Origin: Akkermansiaceae bacterium
Lineage (GTDB): Bacteria; Verrucomicrobiota; Verrucomicrobiia; Verrucomicrobiales; Akkermansiaceae
DNA length: 64,000 nt
Direction: 5' to 3'
Assembly (NCBI GenBank): GCA_015062005.1
Contig: SUVL01000003.1
Span: 62,001-126,000 of the forward strand
The translations under genes and the position numbers were made by a program. The first letter of the stretch is position 1; every line of letters begins with the position of its first letter. Shown piece by piece: positions 52,497 through 61,132 of this stretch. A model generated the notes under the pieces. It was not told where the DNA came from. It saw only the letters and a program-made list of their open reading frames with translations, and did no database searches.

Positions 52497-54983
52497 TCAG
52501 GGCTGGGGAGCACCAAAATCGGGGTCATCCAGCTGCAGCATCACATTGGCAGAAGGAGACCACTGAGAGAACTCATTTTTCAGAGTCTGCTCGTACTGGG
52601 CAGCCTCCCCCTCACGTCCTCCCTTCTTGAGCGCGCAGACAATCTTGTACAAGGCCAGCGGTTTGAGCTCTTGATCGCTTACAACATTGGCCGTTCGGCC
52701 GTAGTATTTGGCAGCTTCAGCGTATTCCTTATCAATGTAGTACGCATCGCCCAGAGTAATGAAGAGGGAGGATTTGATAGGGCCATCGATACCCAGGGCA
52801 ATGGCAGACTCGCACACCTTGCGGGCATCTGCCCCACGCCTGGAACCAATGAGCAGCATAGCCTGGTCACGCATGCCTTCCGCCAGGCGGTACGGTTGCT
52901 TCTCCATGGAAACATAGTGCTCAGCCGCCTCAAGGCCGCGCGAGTAGAGCTTCAATTCCAGGCGAGCTTTGGCAAGTGTCTTCCAGACAATGGGTTCCAC
53001 CTTGGGACGTTCCTGTTCGGAACCATCGGCGGCTGTGTATTTCTCGCGCGGTTCACGGGGCAAGGCATCGGAAAGATACTTATTGGCAGCGCGATAATCA
53101 TGGCTCTGGAAGCGGGTCCAACCACACCAGCGGAGAATGGCCGGGGGCAAGGCAGCGTACGAAGCAGAGTTGCTCTGCTCCAGCACCTCCAGTGCCTTCT
53201 GCAGGTTCTCGGCATCCTTCATTTTGAAGAAACACTGCACCAGGCGCAAATCCACCAATGAGGCATACTGCTCCGGATACATGGTGCGGGCCTCCTGGAA
53301 ATGAGATACGGCAGCTGCCGGATCCTTTTCCGCCAGCACACCGGCCACATTGTAGTGAGCCTCAGCCAGAGCACCAGGCTTCACTTTCTGCCCTTGCCTG
53401 GTCAGTTCATCGCACTGCTTGATAAAGCCCAGGTAGTAGTGTACCATCTTGTCCGCATCGCGACCGGCACAAAGCTTGGCCGCACGCTGCCAGCACACAG
53501 CCACCGAGTCTGCATCCGGATAATCCTTAATCACCCGGTCAAAATCAGCCAAGGCATCGCCAATCTTATTCTGCTTGCCCAGGAATGTACCGCGCAGCGT
53601 CAGCGCTTCGGGCATGCGGTGGTCTGCCGGGAATGACTCCACATAGGTATTCAGGGTAGGCAGCGGGTCATACGCGTTCCCCTGAGCTGCTGTCCAGGCC
53701 TTCTTGTACATGGCATCCGGACGCACAGCCTCCGGGAGGTTCTCGAAGTTCAGAGCATCGAACTGGCGTGCAGCGGCCTCTGTATCGATGGTGATGAGGC
53801 GGTCTGCATACATGAGGCGCACCAGGTCCACGCAGGGGAGGCCGACGGTCATCGAACCAGGCTTGGCATATGTATCGAGATATTTCTCCGCCTGCTGGAA
53901 AAAGTTCATCCGGCGCACCTGCTGCACGCAAATCATGCGGCGGTAGCCGGCATCCGCCGCCAGCGGGGTCCCCGGCTGCACGCGTTCCGCCATCTCAAAC
54001 CAGAGGACGGCAGCCTCATACTGCCGGAGTTCCATAGCAGACTGGCCGACGATAATGGCACGGCGGATTTCCTTGGCCGGGTCATCCAGGCTCCTGGGTT
54101 GGTTAGATGCGCGGCGCACCACCTCTGCATACTTACCGGTCCGGTACAGGGAAAGGATGTTTTCCATCTGGGCCTCACCAGCGTATTTTTCCATCCCCTT
54201 GATGCCGGCAAGCTGGGAATAGAGTTTCTGGGACTCTTCACTCTTCCCGAGGCGGGCCGCCAGTCGGGCAGCCTGCAGCGTGGCCGTGCCGCGAACCCGG
54301 TCATCCAGGGTCTGCATATTCAGGATATCGCGGAACAAGGTGTACGCCTCAGCGTCCTTACCATCTTCCGTCTTCATCTGAGCCATGGAAAGCAGAGAGG
54401 TCTGCAAAATCAACGGGTCAATCCCCTGCATGACCTGCAACGTGCGGAAGGTGGACTCGGCATCCTTTCTCTTACCGGACTGAAGCTGGGCACGCCCCAG
54501 GCGGTAAAGAGCATCATTGCGCAACTCGGCTCGCTGAGTTTCCCGCACGGTGATATGGTAGTACCCTATGGCCTTGAGCCACAACTGGCGCTCCGTAGCC
54601 TGGTTAGCCAATTTGTATGCGGCTGCGGCGGCATACTCACCTTTCTGGCCATTGGCAAGTTTTCCCAGGGTGTCGTTGGAAGCCACGGCATCCCCTGCTT
54701 CAGCCAGGCAGACAGCCTGCAGGTACATGGCTTTTCCCAGGTTGGCGGATTTCGGGAATCTCAGCACATAGTTCCCGAAAAGGCGGGCAGCCTGCCCCAT
54801 TGCCTGTGCTCGCGCAGCGGCATCCGGCGTGTGACACGCCTGGGAATACAGCTGTTCCGCAATGGCAAAGCTGTCAGTCTCTGCATTGGCTACCAGCGGC
54901 GCGTCATCTGCCGCCGGCTGCTGCGCGAAAACCGGCACAAGGGAAATACCCAGTGCCAGAATGGTGGAAAATCTGTTCTTCAT
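52497..54983 (-). CDS. Secreted TPR-repeat protein
   Basis: 828 residues. Signal peptide MKNRFSTILALGISLVPVFAQ, then arrays of TPR/Sel1-like helix pairs over the whole length (AAAYKLANQATERQLWLKAIGYYHITV; LGDAYYIDKEYAEAAKYYGRTANV; ALADFDRVIKDYPDADSV), as in YbgF/CpoB and YfiO-like periplasmic scaffolds. Placed after exbB-exbD and before the GT51 gene, it may couple energised Exb/Tol complexes to wall synthesis, as CpoB does with PBP1B and Tol in E. coli; this is inference from order and fold. Unusually long for that role. Confidence 0.82.
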   Translation of the reverse strand: MKNRFSTILALGISLVPVFAQQPAADDAPLVANAETDSFAIAEQLYSQACHTPDAAARAQAMGQAARLFGNYVLRFPKSANLGKAMYLQAVCLAEAGDAVASNDTLGKLANGQKGEYAAAAAYKLANQATERQLWLKAIGYYHITVRETQRAELRNDALYRLGRAQLQSGKRKDAESTFRTLQVMQGIDPLILQTSLLSMAQMKTEDGKDAEAYTLFRDILNMQTLDDRVRGTATLQAARLAARLGKSEESQKLYSQLAGIKGMEKYAGEAQMENILSLYRTGKYAEVVRRASNQPRSLDDPAKEIRRAIIVGQSAMELRQYEAAVLWFEMAERVQPGTPLAADAGYRRMICVQQVRRMNFFQQAEKYLDTYAKPGSMTVGLPCVDLVRLMYADRLITIDTEAAARQFDALNFENLPEAVRPDAMYKKAWTAAQGNAYDPLPTLNTYVESFPADHRMPEALTLRGTFLGKQNKIGDALADFDRVIKDYPDADSVAVCWQRAAKLCAGRDADKMVHYYLGFIKQCDELTRQGQKVKPGALAEAHYNVAGVLAEKDPAAAVSHFQEARTMYPEQYASLVDLRLVQCFFKMKDAENLQKALEVLEQSNSASYAALPPAILRWCGWTRFQSHDYRAANKYLSDALPREPREKYTAADGSEQERPKVEPIVWKTLAKARLELKLYSRGLEAAEHYVSMEKQPYRLAEGMRDQAMLLIGSRRGADARKVCESAIALGIDGPIKSSLFITLGDAYYIDKEYAEAAKYYGRTANVVSDQELKPLALYKIVCALKKGGREGEAAQYEQTLKNEFSQWSPSANVMLQLDDPDFGAPQP

Positions 54984-55034
54984 CGTAAAAGGTGGTGGGC
55001 TGTAGATAGGTAGCCAGGCTGCTACCTTATCCGG

Positions 55035-55466
55035 TTATTTCTTGGCCTCCGGCATCTGCTTGGAGAATGACACATTCCAGACCCCTGCCTGGGAGCAGGT
55101 CGAAATCACATCTGCCATGCGCTGCCAGCTCATCTGGGCATCTCCGCGGATTCGCACCGGCTGGTTCGGATTCACGGCAATCATACGCTGCATCATGGCA
55201 TAAAGCTTTTCGCGGGTAAACACCTCACGGTCAATAGTGATGATAAGGTCACCATCTTCCTCCCGGGCATTGATGATAATCTCATCAATGGCGCGGGATG
55301 TTTCTTCCGTTGACTTGGGCGCCGTGGGCACCTTCACCTTCAAATCCTGCTCATTGAGAATGAATTTCTGCGTGACCACGAAGAAAATGAGCAAGAGGAA
55401 CACCACATCCAGCATGGGTGCCAGCTGGAAGCCGATAGGCTCGGGTATCTTGGTGTTGAACTTCAT
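55035..55466 (-). CDS. ExbD/TolR-family proton channel subunit
   Basis: 143 residues: short cytoplasmic N-terminus, a single transmembrane helix with the proton-carrying Asp20 (LAPMLDVVFLLLIFFVV), then a periplasmic domain (EIIINAREEDGDLIITIDREVF...VRIRGDAQMSWQRMADVISTC). Pairs with the upstream ExbB/TolQ protein to use proton-motive force at the envelope. 18 bp after the upstream stop. TolR versus ExbD cannot be settled; no TonB gene is nearby. Confidence 0.93.
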   Translation of the reverse strand: MKFNTKIPEPIGFQLAPMLDVVFLLLIFFVVTQKFILNEQDLKVKVPTAPKSTEETSRAIDEIIINAREEDGDLIITIDREVFTREKLYAMMQRMIAVNPNQPVRIRGDAQMSWQRMADVISTCSQAGVWNVSFSKQMPEAKK

Positions 55467-55484
55467 GAAAAAGTCTCCGGTGAA

Positions 55485-56237
55485 TTAAAAATCTTCTTCT
55501 TCCAGCACTTCCTGAGTAGTACCACGCTGGTAGGTGCTGCTCAGGCGGCGCTCCCGGTCCATCTGCACCGCAATCACGGAGAGGATGTGCGTCACCGCAA
55601 CTTCCATATCTGCAATGCGCTTCTGAATGCGGCTGCGGAAGAACACATAGGCCGCCATGGCAGGAATAGCCAGCACCAGGCCGCCAGCGGTTGTAATCAT
55701 GGCCTCGGCAATGCCGTGTGCCATCTGCATCTGTTTCACACCTTCGAAATTACCGGCTGCCATTTCCATGAACGTCTTCATCATACCCACCACGGTACCC
55801 AGAAGACCAATCATGGGAGCAATGGCACCAATATCGGAAAGCCAGTTAATCTGGCGTGTCAGAATATTGGTCTGACGGGCACCCTCGGCAGAGGCCACTT
55901 CGCGCACTTCATCAATATTGGCGCGGGGGTTTCGCTGCAGGAACATCACAATCACGTGCATGGTGAGAGCAAAGCTGGAGCCATCGCGCTCGCACATACT
56001 CATCAGGCCGGCATAGTCCTTGCGGCGGATGCAGGATTCCACGGACATCACCATGCGCGTGGGCAGCACGGCAGAGGCACGCGTGGTCCACAGACACACG
56101 AACATAACCATGAAGGCAACAACAGAAAGGAAAAGCAAAGGCCACATGAGGGGGCCACCCTTCTCAAAAAGCTCCATAAGTCCCCAGCCCATCGAATTGA
56201 GGGGATCTGCTGCAGAAATGATTACTGGCATGTTCAC
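55485..56237 (-). CDS. MotA/TolQ/ExbB-family proton channel protein
   Basis: 250 residues with three transmembrane helices: about 29-50 (LMWPLLFLSVVAFMVMFVCLW), about 133-160 (IGAIAPMIGLLGTVVGMMKTF, with the family's GLLGTVVGM) and about 178-200 (AMITTAGGLVLAIPAMAAYVFF). First gene of the operon exbB-exbD-TPR-GT51-IMPase-rsmB. The promoter's -10 box is only 6 bp from the GTG at 56237 and 12 bp from the ATG at 56231, so either a leaderless GTG start or the ATG is used. Confidence 0.93.
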   Translation of the reverse strand: MNMPVIISAADPLNSMGWGLMELFEKGGPLMWPLLFLSVVAFMVMFVCLWTTRASAVLPTRMVMSVESCIRRKDYAGLMSMCERDGSSFALTMHVIVMFLQRNPRANIDEVREVASAEGARQTNILTRQINWLSDIGAIAPMIGLLGTVVGMMKTFMEMAAGNFEGVKQMQMAHGIAEAMITTAGGLVLAIPAMAAYVFFRSRIQKRIADMEVAVTHILSVIAVQMDRERRLSSTYQRGTTQEVLEEEDF

Positions 56238-56243
56238 GCGCGC

Positions 56244-56272
56244 AGTATAAGTGAAATCGGAAGCAATTTCAA
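56244..56272 (-). promoter_or_regulatory. Promoter of the exbB-exbD-TPR-GT51 operon
   Basis: Minus strand TTGAAA (56272-56267), 17-bp spacer, TATACT (56249-56244); predicted start within a few bases of the first codon. Confidence 0.7.
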
Positions 56273-56325
56273 GCTAGATACCTGTCTGCATCGTTTTTTT
56301 TACGCAGGTGGACAGGAAATAAAGG

Positions 56326-56354
56326 TTGCAATTAGGCAGCAGCGGGCATAGAAT
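56326..56354 (+). promoter_or_regulatory. Promoter of alr, leaderless
   Basis: TTGCAA (56326-56331), 17-bp spacer, TAGAAT (56349-56354), 6 bp to ATG 56361. No room for a ribosome binding site. Confidence 0.7.
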
Positions 56355-56360
56355 GAAGGC

Positions 56361-57467
56361 ATGCAGGATACTTCTCTCTTCCGCGCCTGGGCCGAAGTTG
56401 ACACAGACGCTATGCGTCATAATTTATCCGTGGTGCGCCGCGTGCTGCCCGGCCACAAGCAGATGGCCATTGTGAAAGCCGAAGCGTATGGCCACGGCAT
56501 AGAGGGTGTTGTCAAGGCTCTGGATAACTGCGACCTGGAGTTTTTCGGTGTGGCCACCCCGGCAGAAGCCGCCCGCGTGCAGGCCACCGGAGCACGCACC
56601 TGCCCGTTTATCCTGGGGCCCTGCTTCCCCGCTGAGCGTGAGATGGTGGTTCAGAACGGCTGGCGCGTGGCGCTCTCCAGCCTGGAGGAAGCCGAGCACT
56701 ACAACTCACTGGGGCAGCTCTATAATAAGAAAGTGCACCTGCACATCAACGTGGACACCGGCATGGGGCGCGCAGGCTTACTGCCGCACACCGTTGCGGA
56801 AATGGGAGCCCGCCTGGCGGATTTCGAATACCTGGACATCGAAGGAGTCTACTCCCACCTCTCAGCTGCGGCCGATGATATCTCGTTCACCCACAGTCAG
56901 ATTCGCAGTTACGAAAAAGCAGTGGAGGAACTGAGCACCTACCTGAATATCCCCTACCGGCATCTCTGCAGCAGCTCTGCCGTATTCAACTACAAAGCCC
57001 CCTGCACGAACATGGTGCGCCTGGGCCGCATTCTCTACGGCTATTCTCCCATGCCCTCGCCGCACAACCGGGAGCTGCGCAACACCCTCACCCTGTACAG
57101 CCGCGTAACCCTGCTGCGCACCCTGCCCAGTGACCATGGCGTCTCCTATAACCACACCTACATCACCAGCGCCCCCACCCGCGTGGCCACCATCGGTCTC
57201 GGCTTCGGCGATGGTTACCTGCACTACCTTTCCAACACCGGGGCCCGCGTCTACCTGAATGGCGAGTACTGCCCGGTGCTCGGCCGCGTGACCATGGACC
57301 AGATTATGGTGGATGTGACCCACATGACCAAGGTACTGCCCGGCGATGTGGCAGAAATCATGGGGCCCAACGTTCCCTGGGAGGAATTGACCGCCCGGGC
57401 CAAGACCATCCCCAGCAACATCATCACCAGCATTACCGGCCGCGTACCCCGCATCTATAAACCTTGA
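56361..57467 (+). CDS. alr: Alanine racemase
   Basis: PLP enzyme making D-alanine for peptidoglycan. 368 residues. Lys39 binds PLP ([11 protein letters not shown]); the second catalytic base is Tyr263 in GVSYNHTY; the dimer/PLP blocks [23 protein letters not shown] and [14 protein letters not shown] are all present. Full length. Divergent from the exbB operon 124 bp away and overlapping the convergent recombinase gene by 13 bp at the 3' end. No Shine-Dalgarno; the -10 box sits 6 bp from the ATG. Confidence 0.96.
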   Translation: MQDTSLFRAWAEVDTDAMRHNLSVVRRVLPGHKQMAIVKAEAYGHGIEGVVKALDNCDLEFFGVATPAEAARVQATGARTCPFILGPCFPAEREMVVQNGWRVALSSLEEAEHYNSLGQLYNKKVHLHINVDTGMGRAGLLPHTVAEMGARLADFEYLDIEGVYSHLSAAADDISFTHSQIRSYEKAVEELSTYLNIPYRHLCSSSAVFNYKAPCTNMVRLGRILYGYSPMPSPHNRELRNTLTLYSRVTLLRTLPSDHGVSYNHTYITSAPTRVATIGLGFGDGYLHYLSNTGARVYLNGEYCPVLGRVTMDQIMVDVTHMTKVLPGDVAEIMGPNVPWEELTARAKTIPSNIITSITGRVPRIYKP

Positions 57468-58450
57468 ACCGCACTCCAGAATTCCCTGGCTGCTTTCCGC
57501 AAGGCTGGCGCCATATAACGGCTGCGTAGCAAGGAAACATCCCGGTGCCCCATCTCCAGCTGCAGCTCAGGCAGATTCCTGAAATAAGCCGCGTGGTACG
57601 TTGCAAAGGTATGCCGGCAAACATCCGGCACCCAGCGGGTAAACCCGGCGGCACGGCGCAGAGCCTGCCAGCGGTTCTGCCAGTTCGGCGGCACATAGCA
57701 GTCCTGCTGCCGTATACCTGGCAACAGCCTCAGCGGCACCACTCTGCCGCCTCCGGTCTTGCTGTTCCGGGCACGGATGATGACCTGCCTCTCCTCCCAG
57801 CATACATCCTCCGGGGAAATGCGCTCTACCTCGGCCGGGCGAACTCCACTGTATAACAAGAGACTCAATGAAAAGCGCATATCCCTGAAGCGTCTTGTTG
57901 CTGCCATTGAGGTGAGTTTTTCCACCTCCTCCTGCTTCAGCGGAGCAATCAACCTTTCCACTACTTCCGGATTATCAATGCGGTCTACAGGATTGAAATC
58001 GCACCACTCCTGCCTCATGCCATAGGCAAAGATGCTGTGCAGGATAACCCGCCCCTTGCGGTAGCTGTGCACGCTCTGCCCGAATGCCTTCTGCAGAATA
58101 TCGCGGCACTGCGCCGCCGTCATCCCACGCAGCGGCATCTGCCCCACCCCTTCTACCTGCAGCATACGCCGCACATAATGCCGCAAATCCCGAGTTGTTG
58201 CAGGCCGCCTGTTCGCCCGCGCCGCCACGCTCTCCCACGCCGTCTTTTCAAAACACTCCGTCCTCTCCTCAGCCTGTATGGTGGATATCCCCGCAGTAAT
58301 GACGCGCCTCACCAGGCAGAGCAATTCGGCCCGCTCCATTCCAGCAGCCCGGTTCCCCAGCCCTTCCACACACTCCATCACCAGTCGAGCGGCATCGAGC
58401 ACCTGCAGCGGCTGCCCCCTCATCAGTTCTTTTATCAATCCTTTATTCAT
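57455..58450 (-). CDS. Tyrosine recombinase (phage-integrase family)
   Basis: 331 residues: an N-terminal SAM-like DNA-binding part (about 60-150; [20 protein letters not shown]) and a C-terminal catalytic domain with Arg204 (SGVRPAEVE), Lys231 (NSKTGGGR), Arg279 (CRHTFATYH), His302 (MGHRD) and nucleophile Tyr312 (SRYMAP). The usual first His of HxxR is Asp276 (DVCR). It is not next to phage genes. Its upstream region holds one arm of a perfect 16-bp inverted repeat whose other arm lies in the promoter of the divergent glycan operon, so it may invert that segment. XerC/D-like chromosome roles seem less likely from context. Confidence 0.88.
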   Translation of the reverse strand: MNKGLIKELMRGQPLQVLDAARLVMECVEGLGNRAAGMERAELLCLVRRVITAGISTIQAEERTECFEKTAWESVAARANRRPATTRDLRHYVRRMLQVEGVGQMPLRGMTAAQCRDILQKAFGQSVHSYRKGRVILHSIFAYGMRQEWCDFNPVDRIDNPEVVERLIAPLKQEEVEKLTSMAATRRFRDMRFSLSLLLYSGVRPAEVERISPEDVCWEERQVIIRARNSKTGGGRVVPLRLLPGIRQQDCYVPPNWQNRWQALRRAAGFTRWVPDVCRHTFATYHAAYFRNLPELQLEMGHRDVSLLRSRYMAPALRKAAREFWSAVQGL

Positions 58451-58462
58451 AGCGGTTGGTAT

Positions 58463-58478
58463 GCATTCGAAATGCGTA
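58463..58478 (+). repeat. Left arm of the 16-bp inverted repeat (GCATTCGAAATGCGTA)
   Basis: Perfect inverted copy of 58624-58639. It lies 12 bp upstream of the recombinase start codon. On the minus strand it fills the space between AGAATT and TACCAA. The core is itself a GCATT-CGA-AATGC dyad. Confidence 0.92.
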
Positions 58479-58623
58479 ATTCTCTTTATAGCTAATAATC
58501 AATTACTAAAACGTTTCAATAGAAAGATGTTCCCTGTGTATCTTTTGGATTTTAATTTATGCGTTGACGTTATATCATTCATTCTTTGACATGTAGAAGT
58601 TATGCTGTGCAATTTAGCTTGAC
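58479..58623. other. AT-rich 145-bp segment between the inverted repeats
   Basis: Markedly AT-rich compared with flanking genes. Holds TTGAC (58619-58623) next to the right arm and, on the minus strand, AGAAT next to the left arm, plus other promoter-like hexamers (TTGACA about 58587, TATAAA on the minus strand). It is the predicted invertible segment. Confidence 0.6.
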
Positions 58624-58647
58624 TACGCATTTCGAATGCGGTACCCT
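58619..58647 (+). promoter_or_regulatory. Promoter of the glycan operon, spacer occupied by inverted-repeat arm
   Basis: TTGACT (58619-58624), 17-bp spacer, TACCCT (58642-58647), 6 bp to GTG 58654. Only the last base of the -35 box lies in the repeat; the -10 box is outside it, so an inversion would replace the -35 box by AGAATT. Confidence 0.55.
58624..58639 (+). repeat. Right arm of the 16-bp inverted repeat (TACGCATTTCGAATGC)
   Basis: Inverted complement of 58463-58478, all 16 positions. Similarity continues beyond the core: both arms are followed outward by TACC after one or two bases. Confidence 0.92.
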
Positions 58648-58653
58648 CTCCGC

Positions 58654-59907
58654 GTGACTATCTTCCCCAAGCAGCAACGTTTTGCGGTCATCGGTGCTGG
58701 CATCAGCGGTCTCTCCGTGGCCCGCATGCTGAGTGAACAAGGGCATTCCATCACCCTCTTTGAAAAGGAAGGCACCCCGGGCGGACTGGTGCGTTGCGAG
58801 CGGGTGGAAGGCGTGTTGTACCACTGCGTGGGGGGGCATGTGTTCAACTCCCGCAATAAAGCGGTGCTCGACTGGTTCTGGCAGCAGCTGGATAAGGCAG
58901 ATTTCGATCTGGCTACGCGCCACGCAGTCGTCTCGCTGGCAGATGGCACACGGGTAGACTACCCCATTGAGAACCACCTCTACCAGATGCCGGAGGAAAT
59001 GCGGAATGCTGTGCTGGAGGATCTGCTCCACATCGTGCAGACCGGTTACCCGGAGGATACCAACTTTGCCGATTTTCTGCGCTACCGATTCGGCGAAACG
59101 CTTTACCGGGAATACTTCGCCCCCTACAACCGCAAAATCTGGCGTCGTTCCCTGGCAGATGTGCCGCTTCACTGGCTGGAGGGCAAGCTCCCCATGCCCA
59201 CGGTCAAGGAAATTCTGGCCGCCAACATCGGCCAGGTGAAGGAGATGCAGATGGTACACAGCACCTTCCACTACCCGCGCAGCGGCGGCTCCCAGTTTGT
59301 GGCCGATTCCCTGGCCCGCGGGCTGGATATCCGCTACGATAGTCCGGTGGAAACACTAACCCGAAATGGTGATAAATGGAGCATCTGCGGCGAAGAGTTC
59401 GACGCCGTCATCTTCTGCGGCAACGTGAAAGCCCTGCCTGCCATGCTGCAAGGCGCCGGCATTTCCCTGCCCGGGGTGGAAACACTGCAATACCACGGCA
59501 CCACCTCCGTGCTCTGCGAAGTAGAGGCCAATCCCTACAGCTGGATTTACATGCCCGGCGAGGCGCATGAATCCCACCGCATCATCTGCACCGGTAACTT
59601 CGCCGCCAGCAACTCCCCTGCCGGCATGAGCACCGCCACCATCGAGTTCTCGGAGGAAATGAGCCGGGAGGAGATAGAGGAGCAGCTGCGGCGCATCCCC
59701 TTCTCCCCGCGCTACATCACCCACCGCTACACCCCCTGCACCTACCCGGTGCAGGATGGTGAAACCCGCAACATCATCGAGACAGCCAAAACAACCCTCA
59801 AACCACACAGTATCTATCTGCTGGGGCGTTTTGCCGAGTGGGAATACTACAACATGGACGCCGCCATGGCTGCCGCCATGAAGCTCATCCGTCAGCTTGA
59901 AGCATGA
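58654..59907 (+). CDS. FAD-dependent UDP-galactopyranose mutase-like protein
   Basis: 418 residues from GTG 58654; an ATG at 58636 lies within the promoter and I reject it. The FAD/Rossmann motif GAGISG (14-19) is followed by ARMLSEQGHSITLFEKEGTPGG, then GGHVFN and a long helical domain, as in UDP-galactopyranose mutase and amine-oxidase-like flavoproteins of polysaccharide clusters. It should isomerise or desaturate a nucleotide-sugar or lipid-linked substrate; the exact one is open. It heads an operon with GtrA, a GT2 and a polytopic membrane protein; its stop overlaps the gtrA start by 4 bp. Confidence 0.78.
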   Translation: MTIFPKQQRFAVIGAGISGLSVARMLSEQGHSITLFEKEGTPGGLVRCERVEGVLYHCVGGHVFNSRNKAVLDWFWQQLDKADFDLATRHAVVSLADGTRVDYPIENHLYQMPEEMRNAVLEDLLHIVQTGYPEDTNFADFLRYRFGETLYREYFAPYNRKIWRRSLADVPLHWLEGKLPMPTVKEILAANIGQVKEMQMVHSTFHYPRSGGSQFVADSLARGLDIRYDSPVETLTRNGDKWSICGEEFDAVIFCGNVKALPAMLQGAGISLPGVETLQYHGTTSVLCEVEANPYSWIYMPGEAHESHRIICTGNFAASNSPAGMSTATIEFSEEMSREEIEEQLRRIPFSPRYITHRYTPCTYPVQDGETRNIIETAKTTLKPHSIYLLGRFAEWEYYNMDAAMAAAMKLIRQLEA

Positions 59908-60386
59908 ACCGCATCCTCCAGCTCATCCACCGGTACAACAGCGCAGCCAAATTCCTCATTGTCGGCGTATCCGCCTCAGCAGTGCATGGGGTAATCTCGT
60001 GGATATTCTACTACCACATCTGGAGCGGGCTCACCGTCCTTTCCACCCTCATGGGCTATGCCGGCGGCTGGGTCGTCTCCTACCTGGGTAACCGGCTCTG
60101 GAGTTTCCGCTGGCAGGCTAAGGAAACAACCGTTGCTGCCTCCGCTTCCAAATTCATCATCAGCCAGCTTGTGGCCATGTGTGTTCTGCTGAGCAGCACC
60201 TGGCTGGTGCAGCAACTCATCATGCTCTACTTCTGGTGGTATATCATCACCAATCATCTGACACTCACCCCCGAACTGGAGCAATTCAGCGCCGGAGCCT
60301 CCTATCCACCGGCCCTGCTCTGCGGCATGTTCTTCGCCGCCATAGCCTCCTACCTCATGATGCGCCGATTCGTCTTTTCCCAATAA
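59904..60386 (+). CDS. GtrA-family membrane protein
   Basis: 160 residues with four hydrophobic helices (FLIVGVSASAVHGVISWIFYY; TVLSTLMGYAGGWVVSYLGNRLWSF; FIISQLVAMCVLLSSTWLVQQL; ALLCGMFFAAIASYLMMRRFVF). The NRLWSF signature and RxFVF ending are typical of GtrA, proposed to flip or handle polyprenyl-phosphate sugars across the inner membrane. Next to a polyprenol-phosphate-type GT2, the classical pair. ATGA overlap with the upstream gene; 7 bp to the next. Confidence 0.9.
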   Translation: MNRILQLIHRYNSAAKFLIVGVSASAVHGVISWIFYYHIWSGLTVLSTLMGYAGGWVVSYLGNRLWSFRWQAKETTVAASASKFIISQLVAMCVLLSSTWLVQQLIMLYFWWYIITNHLTLTPELEQFSAGASYPPALLCGMFFAAIASYLMMRRFVFSQ

Positions 60387-60393
60387 ATCCGTC

Positions 60394-61125
60394 ATGCCAA
60401 ACCCGACCTTTGCCATCTGCATCCCCATGGCCAACGAGGAAGACTCCTTCCGGAGCTTCATCGCTTCCCTTACCCGCGTCATTGATGAATACCCCGGAGC
60501 CTCCGTCTACCTGGTAGTGGACAAGGCCTCCACCGATGCCACCCCCGAACTCTGCCGCCAGCTTCAGGAACAGGACAGCCGCTACCACTATGTGTGGGCT
60601 CCGGAAAACAAGAACGTGGTGGATGCCTACCTGCGCGGCTTCCGCGAAGCCATGAAAAGCAAGCCGGATTTCATCGTGGAAATGGATGGGGGCGGCTCGC
60701 ACGATCCACATGCCCTGCATGCCTTTGTGCGCGCCATGACCGAAGGCAACGAATGCGCCTTCGGCTCGCGCTATATCAACGGTGGTTCCATGGTGGGTTC
60801 ACCTTTCAAGCGACGTTTCCTCTCCAAGTTCGGTTCCTTTGTAGCCCGAGTGTTGCTCGGCTGCCCCATGAAGGACGCCACCAGTGGCTACGAGGCTTTC
60901 AGCTATGAGGTGATGGAGAAAATCCTGGCCTATCCGCTGCGTTCCAAAGCGCATTTCTACCAGACTGAGCTGCGCTATCTGCTGCGTTACCGCAACTGGA
61001 TAGAGGTGCCGATTCACTACACCTCACCCTCACCAAGAGTATCAGCCAAAGCTTTGGCAAATGCCCGTCAATGTCTGATTTACTATACATTTAAACATTG
61101 GGTATCCGGTGGCCTTTCGCTTTAA
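60394..61125 (+). CDS. GT2 glycosyltransferase, polyprenol-phosphate sugar synthase type
   Basis: 243 residues resembling DPM1/GtrB enzymes that make polyprenyl-phosphate mannose or glucose: FAICIPMANEEDSF, VVDKASTDAT, FIVEMDGGGSHDP (acidic metal motif), AFGSRYINGG and KDATSGYEAFSYEVME. The DPM1-type ending has no transmembrane helices, so it is soluble or peripheral. With GtrA it would supply a lipid-linked sugar to a transferase on the outer side of the inner membrane, possibly the next gene. The 3' end overlaps an early in-frame start of the next gene. Confidence 0.88.
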   Translation: MPNPTFAICIPMANEEDSFRSFIASLTRVIDEYPGASVYLVVDKASTDATPELCRQLQEQDSRYHYVWAPENKNVVDAYLRGFREAMKSKPDFIVEMDGGGSHDPHALHAFVRAMTEGNECAFGSRYINGGSMVGSPFKRRFLSKFGSFVARVLLGCPMKDATSGYEAFSYEVMEKILAYPLRSKAHFYQTELRYLLRYRNWIEVPIHYTSPSPRVSAKALANARQCLIYYTFKHWVSGGLSL

Positions 61126-61132
61126 TTTCATC

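Noticed and set aside
57455..58450. Prophage or integrative element with att sites
   Set aside because: No phage, plasmid or conjugation genes nearby; no tRNA target next to the recombinase, and the repeats are inverted rather than direct.
58636..58653. ATG 58636 as start of the flavoprotein
   Set aside because: It lies in the promoter spacer; GTG 58654 is 6 bp after the -10 box and gives a normal N-terminus before GAGISG.
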